Assembly (NCBI RefSeq): GCF_900105025.1 | Contig: NZ_LT629759.1 | Coordinates: 558,001-622,000 of the forward strand | DNA: 64,000 bases | DNA from: Parafannyhessea umbonata | GTDB taxonomy: Bacteria > Actinomycetota > Coriobacteriia > Coriobacteriales > Atopobiaceae | Direction: 5' to 3' | The notes under the pieces: generated by a model | Database searches by the model: none | Seen by the model: the letters and a program-made list of their open reading frames with translations, nothing else | Told to the model about the DNA's origin: nothing | Position numbers and translations under genes: made by a program | Part shown: piece after piece, positions 35,637-43,539 of the stretch | Position numbering within the stretch: position 1 is the stretch's first letter | Layout of the letters: each line of letters starts with the position of its first letter

Positions 35637-36635
35637 GTGGCGGCCCGTGGCCGGCGCCGGCGTGGCAGGTTCGCGGCAGCCCTCGTGGTCGCCGCGTTTG
35701 CGCCTGTGTTCCAGGGGCTCGTCTACCTGCTCATATCGCGTCTGCACCTCGACGAGAACCTCTCGCTCGAGGTCGCGTCCGCCCTGTACATGGCCGTGGC
35801 CGTCTGCCTTCTGGGTGGCCGGCGCATGCTCGTCCCGTCGCGCGCGTCCTTCCAAAACGTCTGGCGGCTCGCGTGGCCCATCCTCGCCATAAGCCTTGCC
35901 CTCACCTGCACTCAGGTGGTGGGCTATGCGTCGGACACCGCGCGCTTCTCGCCCCATTGGGCGCAAAACGTGGCGTACTACGTGGTGTTCTGCCTGTGCA
36001 TAGGCATCTACGAGGAGTGCTACGTGCGCGGCGTGCTGCTTGGCGGCCTGCTGTCGCGCTTCGGACGCAGCCGCGGCGCCCTGTGGGCGTGCATAGCCGT
36101 CTCGTCCGTCTACTTCGGGGCGCTCCACATCGACTGGGCGGGGCTTAACTACGCAAGCCCGCTCGAGCTTGCCCAGGCCGCGCTCAAGGTGGCGCAGACC
36201 GGCATCTACGGTGCCGTGCTCTCCGCCGCGGTCGTGGAGGACGACAACCTCACGGGCGCCATCCTGTTCCACGCGCTCGACGACTTTTCGATCATGGTCA
36301 TCCCGTATGCGCTCTTCGGTGAGGGTCTCAGTACCAACTACGTGTCGTCCGGCCGCGAGGAGGCCATGAGCTCCATCGTGTTGTATGCGGTCCTCTGCGT
36401 GCTGTACCTGCCGTCCCTGTGGCAGGCCGTCCGTCGCACCAGGGCGCTTTCGCAGCCGCATCATGGCGGTTTCGTGATGAGCGACGCGGGCGGAAAGTGC
36501 GAGGGCGCGTGCGCGCGGCCGTGGGCAGACGAGCCTTTGCCGCCGCCCGCGGCAATGTCGCACGTACCTGCGCATATGAAGAAAACCGCAGCTCAGGAAC
36601 ATGATGTGGAGCCTGGTGGCGAAAGGGGGCGCTGA
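35637..36635 (+). CDS. CPBP-family intramembrane metalloprotease
   Basis: 332 residues from GTG 35637; GGGAGGG precedes it and the previous stop is 1 bp away. About eight helices. CPBP/Abi motifs are EECYVRG (Glu126, Glu127, Arg131), FGALHI (His164) and FHALDD. The family includes Rce1-like prenyl-protein endopeptidases and bacteriocin-immunity proteins. The last 60 residues are soluble, Pro/Glu-rich and atypical. Confidence 0.85.
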   Translation: MAARGRRRRGRFAAALVVAAFAPVFQGLVYLLISRLHLDENLSLEVASALYMAVAVCLLGGRRMLVPSRASFQNVWRLAWPILAISLALTCTQVVGYASDTARFSPHWAQNVAYYVVFCLCIGIYEECYVRGVLLGGLLSRFGRSRGALWACIAVSSVYFGALHIDWAGLNYASPLELAQAALKVAQTGIYGAVLSAAVVEDDNLTGAILFHALDDFSIMVIPYALFGEGLSTNYVSSGREEAMSSIVLYAVLCVLYLPSLWQAVRRTRALSQPHHGGFVMSDAGGKCEGACARPWADEPLPPPAAMSHVPAHMKKTAAQEHDVEPGGERGR

Positions 36636-36837
36636 GCTGCCTGCGCCCCTTGCGCCGCGCGCGACGCGCGCAAGAAAGATGCAAGACATGCGCGTGACGT
36701 GCCCACACCGCATTTTTAGGTCAGTGGCAGCTACATTTCATTACGTTCTGCTAACATGCAGCTTGCAATCTGGTTTCGCCCGTTGGAGCGAGTGCTCGTA
36801 GCGCTGCCGCGTGGCGTCGTGAAAGGCTACTGACAGC

Positions 36838-37461
36838 ATGAGTCGTGTAAGTCGCAAGGAAGACGCGTTCTTCCTCATGTTCCAGGAGTTCAGCAAGATG
36901 ACCTCCGAGGCCTCTGAGCTCTTCCTGGAGATCGTCGAGAACTACGATAAGCTCTCGTACCGCATTCCGGAGATTAAGGAGTTCGAGACCAGGGGAGACG
37001 AGATGGTCAGCAAGATCATCACCACCCTGAACTCCTCGTTCATCACGCCGTTCGACCGCGAGGACATCAGCGCGCTCGCGCTCAAGATGGACGACATCGT
37101 CGACGGGCTCGAGAACGTCTCTGCCCGCTTCAAGCTCTACGACATCGACGAGATGCGTCCCGAGGCCATCGAGATGGCGAAGCTCATCCTCGAGGCGACC
37201 CTCGACCTCGACCACGCGTTCGCGAAGTTCCCGGACTTCAAGAAGGACGAGTCCCTCCTGAAGGAGACGAAGGCCGCAAACGACGCCGAGGAGAGGGGAG
37301 ACGTCGTTTACCGCGACGGTCTTGCGGCCATCTTCCGCTCCGACCTCCACACCGTGGACATTCTCAAGTGGAAGAGCCTGCTGGACAAGATGGAGAACAC
37401 GCTGGACGCCTGCAAGAACGTGGCCAACGAGATTCAGAATGTCATTGTGAAAAATGGTTAG
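36838..37461 (+). CDS. DUF47 (PhoU-like) Pit accessory protein
   Basis: 207 residues of helical PhoU-like fold (KEDAFFLMFQEF start, FDREDISALALKMDDIVDGLE, DAEERGDVVYRDG). Genes of this family sit next to pit permeases and regulate or assist them. ATG 36838 follows GAAAGG at a longish spacing. The end overlaps the permease gene by 8 bp, so they are coupled. Confidence 0.9.
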   Translation: MSRVSRKEDAFFLMFQEFSKMTSEASELFLEIVENYDKLSYRIPEIKEFETRGDEMVSKIITTLNSSFITPFDREDISALALKMDDIVDGLENVSARFKLYDIDEMRPEAIEMAKLILEATLDLDHAFAKFPDFKKDESLLKETKAANDAEERGDVVYRDGLAAIFRSDLHTVDILKWKSLLDKMENTLDACKNVANEIQNVIVKNG

Positions 37462-38449
37462 CGCCCTTCTCGTCTGCGTGCTCGGGGCCGCCTTGGTCTT
37501 CGAGTTCATCAACGGCTTCCACGACACCGCGAACGCCATCGCGACGACGGTGTACACCAAGGCGCTTCCCCTGCGCGTCGCCATCCTCATGTCCGCCACC
37601 ATGAACTTCGTCGGCGCGTTCATGAGCGAGAAGGTCGCCATGACCATCGCGGCGGGCATCGTGGACATCAAGCTCGAGCTCTACGTGATTCTCGCGGCGC
37701 TTCTGGGCGCCATTCTGTGGGACCTCTTCACGTGGTGGCGCTCCATCCCAAGCTCGTCCTCGCACGCGCTCATCGGCAGCCTCATCGGCGCGACGATCGT
37801 GTTCACGCACTCCGTGCGCCACGTCAAGTGGGAGGGCGTGCTCGACAAGGTCGTCATCCCGCTGTTCACGTCCCCGCTCATCGGCATGGCCCTGGGCTAC
37901 GTGATCATGAAGCTCATGTTCGAGCTGTTTGCCAACTGGCACCCCATGAAGGCCAACTGGCTGTTCCACAGGATGCAGATTCTCTCTGCCGCGTTCATGG
38001 CGTACAGCCACGGCAACAACGACGCACAGAAGACCATGGGCATCATCACCCTGGCGCTCGTGACGGCCGGGCTCGCGAACCCCGCGGCCGGCATCCCCGT
38101 GTGGGTCAAGATCATGTGCGCGTGCACCATGGCCCTCGGCACCTCCATCGGCGGCGGCCGCATCATGCGCACCGTGGGCGACGGCGTGACGAAGCTGAAC
38201 CCCGTCATCGGCTTCGTGGCCGAGACGTCCTCCGCCATCGCGATCGAGACCATGACCGCGCTCGGCGCCCCCGTCTCCACGACGCAGGTCATCACCACGT
38301 CCATCATGGGCGCCGGCTCCGCCCGTCGTCGCAGCTCCGTGCGCTGGGGCGTCGCCCGCAAGATCATTGGCGCGTGGTTCGTGACGCTGCCCGCGACGAT
38401 CCTGCTCGGCGGCTGCTGCGCGTTCGTGATCGGCCTCATCCTCGCCTAG
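37454..38449 (+). CDS. Low-affinity inorganic phosphate transporter (Pit family)
   Basis: 331 residues, about ten helices in two inverted halves. The family signature appears twice: FINGFHDTANAIAT near residue 17 and YSHGNNDAQKTMGI near 190. It moves metal-phosphate by proton symport. Together with Pst at 8-13 kb the cell has both affinity classes. A GGGCGAGAAG motif and a hairpin follow. Confidence 0.93.
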   Translation: MVSALLVCVLGAALVFEFINGFHDTANAIATTVYTKALPLRVAILMSATMNFVGAFMSEKVAMTIAAGIVDIKLELYVILAALLGAILWDLFTWWRSIPSSSSHALIGSLIGATIVFTHSVRHVKWEGVLDKVVIPLFTSPLIGMALGYVIMKLMFELFANWHPMKANWLFHRMQILSAAFMAYSHGNNDAQKTMGIITLALVTAGLANPAAGIPVWVKIMCACTMALGTSIGGGRIMRTVGDGVTKLNPVIGFVAETSSAIAIETMTALGAPVSTTQVITTSIMGAGSARRRSSVRWGVARKIIGAWFVTLPATILLGGCCAFVIGLILA

Positions 38450-38521
38450 CCAAAAGGACACGCGCCGGGCGAGAAGCGCTTGCGCCCCGCTTGCCGCACA
38501 ATCAGAACCGAACGGTTTTCT

Positions 38522-38553
38522 CGCCCCGCGCGCCTGCCGCCCGCGGGGCGATT
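38522..38553 (+). terminator. Probable terminator of the DUF47-pit operon
   Basis: CGCCCCGCG (38522-38530), 11-nt loop, CGCGGGGCG (38542-38550), then ATTT. Perfect 9-bp stem 73 bp after the stop. Confidence 0.6.
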
Positions 38554-38652
38554 TGCGCATCCGGGCGTTGGTAACGGCATGGAAACCGGTTGCAGATACT
38601 ATGTTCCTGTTGGCTTGGCATCGATGGCGCAGAGCGCCGCAAGGGGTTGTTC

Positions 38653-39963
38653 ATGAGCACACAGGAAGACGTCCTCACGATGTCGCGCGATAGGATCGCG
38701 TCGACTCAGGTGGGGGGCATCCGGAAGACCGCGATCCACTGCTACGAGGACATTCCCTTTTTCCACAAGAGCTTTGACGAGGCGGGCTTTGACCCGTATG
38801 CCATCCGCGACCTGGACGACATAAGGCGCGCGCCGCTCGTGACGAAGCAGGATCTGCGCGACAACTACCCGTATGACATGGTCGGCGTGCCCAGGGGCGA
38901 CGTGAAGGAGATCCACATGTCCTCCGGCACGACGGGCGTCGCCACCGTGGCGGCGTACACCGAGGCGGACCTCAGGGCCTGGGCGGACTGCTTTTCTCGC
39001 GCGTTTCGCTTTGCGGGGCTGGGATCGGACGACGTGTGCCAGATCTGCTATGGCTACGGCCTGTTCACGGGTGGCCTGGGCGCGCACTACGGATCGCTTC
39101 ACTCCGGCGCGACCGTCATCCCCATAAGCGCCGGCAACACGGAGCGTCAGATTCGCGTGCTGCGCGAGATGGGCTCCACGGTGCTGGAGTGCACGCCCAG
39201 CTACGCCATGCACATCGCGGACACCGCGCTTGCCATGGGGATCGACCCCTCAAAGGAGTTCAGCCTGAAGGTGGGCATCCACGGCGCGGAGGCGTTCAGC
39301 GACAACTTCCGCCGCGAGCTTGAGCGCAAGCTGGACTACAAGGTGCTCGACATCTACGGCCTTACGGAGACCGGTGGCCCCGGCCTTGCCGTGGAGTGCC
39401 TTGAGCAGGACGGACTCCACATCGCTGAGGACCACTTCTTCTGCGAGGTCATCGACCCCGCGACCGGCGAGGTGCTGCCCGACGGCGAGTGGGGCGAGCT
39501 CGTGGTGACGACGCTCGACCGCGAGGCGAGCCCCGTCGTGCGCTACCGCACGCGCGACATCACGCGCATCCTGCCGGGCGCGTGCCCGTGCGGCTGCACG
39601 CACCGTCGCATCGACCGCCTGCAGGGCCGCACGGACGACATGCTCATCATTCGCGGCGTAAACGTGTTCCCCAGCCAGATAGAGAACGTGATGAAGACGT
39701 TCGAGCAGGTATCCTCGTGGTACCAGATCGAGCTTACCACGAAGAACTACCTGGACGTCGCGACCCTGAAGGTCGAGGCGAACCCGGACTTTGATATCGA
39801 CTCGACCGGCGCCATCGAGGAGCTGCAGCGCCAGATCCAGGGCGCGCTCAAGACGGCGCTGTCCGTTGGCATCCGCGTGCGCCTTGTGGAGCCCATGTCG
39901 ATATCGCGCTCCGAGGGCAAGGCAAAGCGCATCGTGGACCTGAGGGGGGAGAACCTGAAATGA
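38653..39963 (+). CDS. Phenylacetate-CoA ligase-family AMP-forming enzyme
   Basis: 436 residues; ATG 38653 after AAGGGG. Adenylate-forming motifs: MSSGTTGVATV (P-loop), IYGLTETGGPG, YRTRDITRI and DDMLIIRGVNVFPSQIE, the latter typical of PaaK. A CPCGC cluster near 310 is typical of this subgroup. It activates an aryl- or other carboxylate to CoA thioester. The next gene, an ACT protein, overlaps by 4 bp; in anaerobes this pair often accompanies indolepyruvate/aryl-acetate metabolism, but no such oxidoreductase is present here. Confidence 0.88.
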   Translation: MSTQEDVLTMSRDRIASTQVGGIRKTAIHCYEDIPFFHKSFDEAGFDPYAIRDLDDIRRAPLVTKQDLRDNYPYDMVGVPRGDVKEIHMSSGTTGVATVAAYTEADLRAWADCFSRAFRFAGLGSDDVCQICYGYGLFTGGLGAHYGSLHSGATVIPISAGNTERQIRVLREMGSTVLECTPSYAMHIADTALAMGIDPSKEFSLKVGIHGAEAFSDNFRRELERKLDYKVLDIYGLTETGGPGLAVECLEQDGLHIAEDHFFCEVIDPATGEVLPDGEWGELVVTTLDREASPVVRYRTRDITRILPGACPCGCTHRRIDRLQGRTDDMLIIRGVNVFPSQIENVMKTFEQVSSWYQIELTTKNYLDVATLKVEANPDFDIDSTGAIEELQRQIQGALKTALSVGIRVRLVEPMSISRSEGKAKRIVDLRGENLK

Positions 39964-40385
39964 TCGACCAGCTCACCGTCTTCCTGGAGAACTCCGAGGG
40001 CAGGCTCGCGAAGCTCTGCCGCGACATAGCGGCCGCGGGCATCGACATGTTGGCCCTCACCATAGCCGACACGCCCGAGTACGGCGTCGTGCGCATCGTG
40101 TGCGACGACGCGCAGCGTGCCCGCGACTATCTGGACGAGAAGGGCTATCGCGCCATGGTCACGAAGGTGGCCGCCATCGAGGTGCCCAACAGGCCCGGCG
40201 GCCTGGCGGAGCTTTTGGGCGTGTTGGACGATCTGGACATCCCCGTGGAGTACGGCTACTGCTTCAGCACGTCCGGCGACCGCGCCGTGGACATCCTGAA
40301 GATTCGCGTGCCGGCGGAGGCGTCGAAGGCCGTTTTCAAGCTGGAGGAGGCCGGCTTCAGGGTGCTGACCCAAGCCGAGCTGTAG
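39960..40385 (+). CDS. Tandem ACT-domain protein
   Basis: 141 residues with two ACT folds: about 1-65 (LTVFLENSEGRLAKLCRDIA) and 70-140 (AIEVPNRPGGLAELLGVLDD). Such stand-alone proteins bind amino acids and accompany PaaK-like ligases. Overlaps the ligase gene by 4 bp. Likely senses an aromatic amino acid or regulates its partner; inferred. Confidence 0.88.
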   Translation: MIDQLTVFLENSEGRLAKLCRDIAAAGIDMLALTIADTPEYGVVRIVCDDAQRARDYLDEKGYRAMVTKVAAIEVPNRPGGLAELLGVLDDLDIPVEYGYCFSTSGDRAVDILKIRVPAEASKAVFKLEEAGFRVLTQAEL

Positions 40386-40392
40386 GGAAGCG

Positions 40393-40436
40393 GCGGTGCG
40401 CGCCGCATGCGGCTGAGGGCCCGCGGCGCGCACCGC
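40393..40436. terminator. Long GC hairpin between convergent genes
   Basis: GCGGTGCGCGCCGC (40393-40406) pairs perfectly with GCGGCGCGCACCGC (40423-40436), loop 16 nt. No T-run on either side, but position 8 bp after the ACT stop and 45 bp before the convergent gene's stop points to a terminator for both. Confidence 0.65.
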
Positions 40437-40480
40437 GCGTGGCTAGGGGCGTGCGGACGCGCGGGCGTGCTGCGAGCGCG

Positions 40481-41920
40481 TTACGAGTGGACGTAGACGG
40501 TGTCGCCGGCCTTGACGAGGCCGTAGAGCTCGCGCGCCGCCTGCGGGGGAAGGTTCACGCAGCCGTGGCTTCCCGCGTAGGAGTAGATGGAGCCGCCGAA
40601 CGCGGAGCGCCAGTTGGCGTCGTGCAGACCGACGGCGTTGCCGACGAACGGCATCCAGTACGTGACGTGGCTCTTGTAGTCGGGCTCGCCGTCGCCGTCC
40701 TCGTCCGCGCCGATGAGCGTCTCGTTCGTACGCTTCGCGTTGATCTTGAACGTTCCCGTGGGGGTGCCGCGCCCCTCGGACGTGTTGCCGCTCACGAAGT
40801 ACGAGCGCCAGATGACCGAGCCGTCCTTGTCGTAGAAGCGCGCGTACTGGGTGGAGAGGTTCAGGTCTATGTGGCGCCCGCGACCCTCGTGGCCGGGCGT
40901 CTGCGCAGGGCGGGTGGCGGTGACGGTGAGGGGAACCTCGAGGGAGCCGTTCTTCTCGCCTTGGACGGCATCCGCGACGGATGCCGCGAGCGAGGCGGCG
41001 TCGATGGCGTAGTCATGCTCCTCGTCGGACTTTGCGACCTTCTTCGCGAGGGAGTCGTTCGCCCACTGGGCGATGGCGCCCTGGTCGAGGCTCACGGACA
41101 GGTCGTCGCCCACGCGCACCCAGGTGGCAACCGTCTTCTTGTCGAGCTTTGCGAGGGGCCTGCCGTCCTTCGTGAGCGTGACGGCGTGGTCGGCGTACGC
41201 GTTCGCCGTGTCAACGGCCTTCCGAAGGCCGGCGTCCCTGCTCGTGAGCTGCGGGCGAAGGAGCGCGTCGCGGTTGAGGGAGACCTTGGAGGCGAGGCGC
41301 ACGACGTCTTTCTCGACCTGCGCTTTTACGACGCTTGCGTCCAGCGCCGTGCCGAGGGCCTCTTGCGTGACCTCGAACGTGGACGTCTTCTTGTTAAGGG
41401 TGCACCAGGCGTTCTTGGGCGGCGTCGCGTTCTGGTTGTGCGCCTGGACGGCGGCGTCGACCAGGGCGTCGAGCTTCTCCTTGTTGTAGCTGACGGTCTT
41501 GGACACCGTGAGGTGCCTGGGGTGCGCGAGGTCGAGCGCCCACGAGGCGGCGTCGGTTTGGGACTTCGCATGGCGGGCGTAGTTGGCGGGGCTGACGTCC
41601 AGGTCGATGTCATCGGCGCCGATGGCGAGGGTGAGGCCCTGGCCGGCGACGGTCGTCTTCCAGGATGCGGCTTTTGCCGCGACCTGCTGCGCGAGCTGCG
41701 CCTCCGTCAGGTTGGACACGTCCTCGCCGTTTACGGTGGTGCCGGGCACGAAGTGCGAACCGTAGTAGCTTGCACCCGCGACCTGGCCCGCGACCAGGGC
41801 CGCTGCAACGCCGAGCGCGAGGAGTGGGATCGCCTTCCTGCGACTCGTGGCGGGCTTGGTGGTCGCGCTGGCTGCGGGTTTGGTCTTGCGCGCGTGCTTT
41901 GCGGACGTGGGTTGGGTCAA
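40481..41920 (-). CDS. L,D-transpeptidase (YkuD) with PG-binding domain
   Basis: Makes 3-3 cross-links or anchors proteins in peptidoglycan. 479 residues: a cytoplasmic Lys/Thr/Ala-rich head (1-30), one membrane helix (about 33-52), two peptidoglycan-binding-like repeats with LTEAQLAQQVAAKAASW, then the YkuD domain from about 340 with the catalytic Cys454 in SHGCVNLP and an upstream HDANW. The start follows GAGGAGTCGCC. It is preceded by the four-hairpin array, which isolates it from ldh. Confidence 0.92.
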   Translation of the reverse strand: MTQPTSAKHARKTKPAASATTKPATSRRKAIPLLALGVAAALVAGQVAGASYYGSHFVPGTTVNGEDVSNLTEAQLAQQVAAKAASWKTTVAGQGLTLAIGADDIDLDVSPANYARHAKSQTDAASWALDLAHPRHLTVSKTVSYNKEKLDALVDAAVQAHNQNATPPKNAWCTLNKKTSTFEVTQEALGTALDASVVKAQVEKDVVRLASKVSLNRDALLRPQLTSRDAGLRKAVDTANAYADHAVTLTKDGRPLAKLDKKTVATWVRVGDDLSVSLDQGAIAQWANDSLAKKVAKSDEEHDYAIDAASLAASVADAVQGEKNGSLEVPLTVTATRPAQTPGHEGRGRHIDLNLSTQYARFYDKDGSVIWRSYFVSGNTSEGRGTPTGTFKINAKRTNETLIGADEDGDGEPDYKSHVTYWMPFVGNAVGLHDANWRSAFGGSIYSYAGSHGCVNLPPQAARELYGLVKAGDTVYVHS

Positions 41921-42065
41921 GGCGACTCCTCGCGTGTTTGGGTGCGATGGGGGCTGGCGCGGCCGGGGGCCTCTGCCCTGCAGGTAGCTGGAAGAATTCT
42001 AGACGATGGGGCGCTTTCGTGCGCGCTGTGGGCAGAAAAGCGCTGCGCGCACACGACGGGGCACC

Positions 42066-42309
42066 CCACCATCTGACAGGTTCGGCTTCTGTCAGATGGT
42101 GGTGGGTTCGCACACGGCAAAGTGCCCCACTACCTGACAGGTTCGGCTTCTGTCAGGTAGTGGGGCGAATTTCGCATGCCGAGGGGGCTTTCTCGCGCCA
42201 AAATCCACCACTATCCGACAGATTTGGCTTCTGTCAGATAGTGGTGGATCTGGTCATATAAAAACCCGCCACTATCTGACAGGTTCGACTTCTGTCAGGT
42301 AGTGGCGGG
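42066..42309. repeat. Array of four tandem hairpin repeats
   Basis: Four palindromic units at 42066-42102, 42124-42166, 42203-42249 and 42265-42309, with centres 61, 81 and 61 bp apart. Each has arms of 14-19 bp around the core CTGACAG-GTTCGGCTT-CTGTCAG (9-nt loop, with one change in unit 4 and two in unit 3). Outer arm bases differ from unit to unit yet remain paired: CCACCAT/ATGGTGG, CCACTAC/GTAGTGG, CCACTAT/ATAGTGG. Unit 4 on the minus strand is followed by GTTTTTATATG and would terminate ldh; units 1-3 are extra. The 400-bp gap 41921-42327 holds no gene. Confidence 0.92.
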
Positions 42310-42327
42310 CGGGGGCGCGGGCCAGGG

Positions 42328-43275
42328 CTACTCGATGCTTGCAAACGCCTCGCGGATGACGTTGCAGGAGGAGTGCATGGCGTCCTTCTCGTCCTGCGAG
42401 AGCTCGAGCGGGAGGATCTCTTGGATGCCGTTGCGCCCGAGGATGCACGGCACGCCAACGGACACGTCCTTCTCGCCGTACTCGCCCTCGAGGTGGACGG
42501 AGAGCGGCGTCACGAGGCGCTCGTTGTGGAGGATGGACGCGATGAGCACGGCGACGACGGAGCCGATGCCGAACTCCGTGGAGCCCTTGCCGGCGACGAT
42601 GCGGCCGCCGGAGGTGTGGACGGTCTCCGTGAGCGTGGCGTAGTCGAGCTTGTCCGCGAGCTGCGGGTGGCTGCGGAGGTACTCCTCTATGCCGATGCCG
42701 CCGATGGAGACGTGCGTGCGCGGGATGAACGAGGAGTCGCCGTGCTCGCCCATGCAGAACGCCTCCACCTGGTCGCGGTCGACGTCCACGATGCTCGCGA
42801 TGTGGCGCCTGAGGCGGACGGTGTCGAGCGACGTTCCGGTGCTGAACACCCTGGCGCGTGGGAGGTCGAGCTTGCGGTAGAAGTACTCCGCCACGACGTC
42901 CGCGGGGTTGGACACGCAGATGAGGAAGCCGGAGAAGCCGGACTTCGCGATGGGCTCGACGATGCTGCCCAGGATCGAGAACGTGCTGGAGAGCATCTGG
43001 AGGCGCGTTTCTCCGGGGCGGCGGCTGCGGCCGGCCGTCATCACGATGAAGCTTGCGTCCGCGCAGTCGTCGTAGGTGCCCACGCGGATGTGCACGTGGC
43101 GCCTGGTGGCCGTGAGCATGTCCTTCAGGTCTTCCACCTGCGCGTTCGCCGTGGCATCGTTGATGTCCAGGAACACTATTTCGTCTGCGTACTGGCCGAC
43201 CATGAGGTTCATGGCCACGTGGCTTCCCACGTTTCCGGCTCCGATGATTACGACCTTTCGTGCTAGCTGCGTCAT
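42328..43275 (-). CDS. ldh: L-lactate dehydrogenase
   Basis: Reduces pyruvate to L-lactate, regenerating NAD. 315 residues: Rossmann motif VVIIGAGNVGSHVA, FLDIND (NADH-binding Asp), TAGRSRRPGETR in the active-site loop with the substrate Arg pair, STGTSLDTVRLR, and the catalytic GEHGDSSF. The active-site loop has R-R-x-G-E-T-R where Q or R at the first position decides lactate versus malate; Arg there leaves some doubt, since malate dehydrogenases have Arg at that place. Lactate dehydrogenase is favoured by overall sequence. Confidence 0.8.
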   Translation of the reverse strand: MTQLARKVVIIGAGNVGSHVAMNLMVGQYADEIVFLDINDATANAQVEDLKDMLTATRRHVHIRVGTYDDCADASFIVMTAGRSRRPGETRLQMLSSTFSILGSIVEPIAKSGFSGFLICVSNPADVVAEYFYRKLDLPRARVFSTGTSLDTVRLRRHIASIVDVDRDQVEAFCMGEHGDSSFIPRTHVSIGGIGIEEYLRSHPQLADKLDYATLTETVHTSGGRIVAGKGSTEFGIGSVVAVLIASILHNERLVTPLSVHLEGEYGEKDVSVGVPCILGRNGIQEILPLELSQDEKDAMHSSCNVIREAFASIE

Positions 43276-43508
43276 GGCTCCACCCCTCCCGAAGGTTGCT
43301 TTTTGTTCCTATTGTGAAGTTGGGTGGAGGAGCTGTGGGCGAGGAGTTCAAATTTGCCATTGGCGGATTGGGCCTGTCACCTCGTACGATTGTACTTGAC
43401 ACGTGCGCCTGAGGACGTCCGTTTTTCTCGCCTGCGCACCTATCCGCGACCGCGAATGTGCGACATGGGCGCACACGCGTTGGCTCCCGCCAGATGTTGT
43501 ATGCTTTG

Positions 43509-43527
43509 TAAGATTAAGTTAACTATC
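43509..43527 (+). promoter_or_regulatory. Candidate iron-regulator (DtxR/IdeR-type) box
   Basis: TAAGATTAAGTTAACTATC matches about 11 of 19 positions of the DtxR/IdeR consensus TTAGGTTAGSCTAACCTAA and contains the palindrome AGTTAACT. It lies 13-31 bp before the feoAB start, where binding would block transcription or initiation. Similarity is partial; binding is inferred from gene function. Confidence 0.4.
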
Positions 43528-43539
43528 GAAAGGCACATC

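Noticed and set aside
42041-42310. CRISPR array
   Set aside because: Only four units, each a perfect hairpin with spacing 61/81/61, spacers of unequal length, repeat stems not identical, no cas genes in the window.
42328-43275. Malate dehydrogenase instead of lactate dehydrogenase
   Set aside because: The Arg in the active-site loop leaves the option open, but length, GEHGDSS context and fermentative gene set favour lactate dehydrogenase; kept at reduced confidence.
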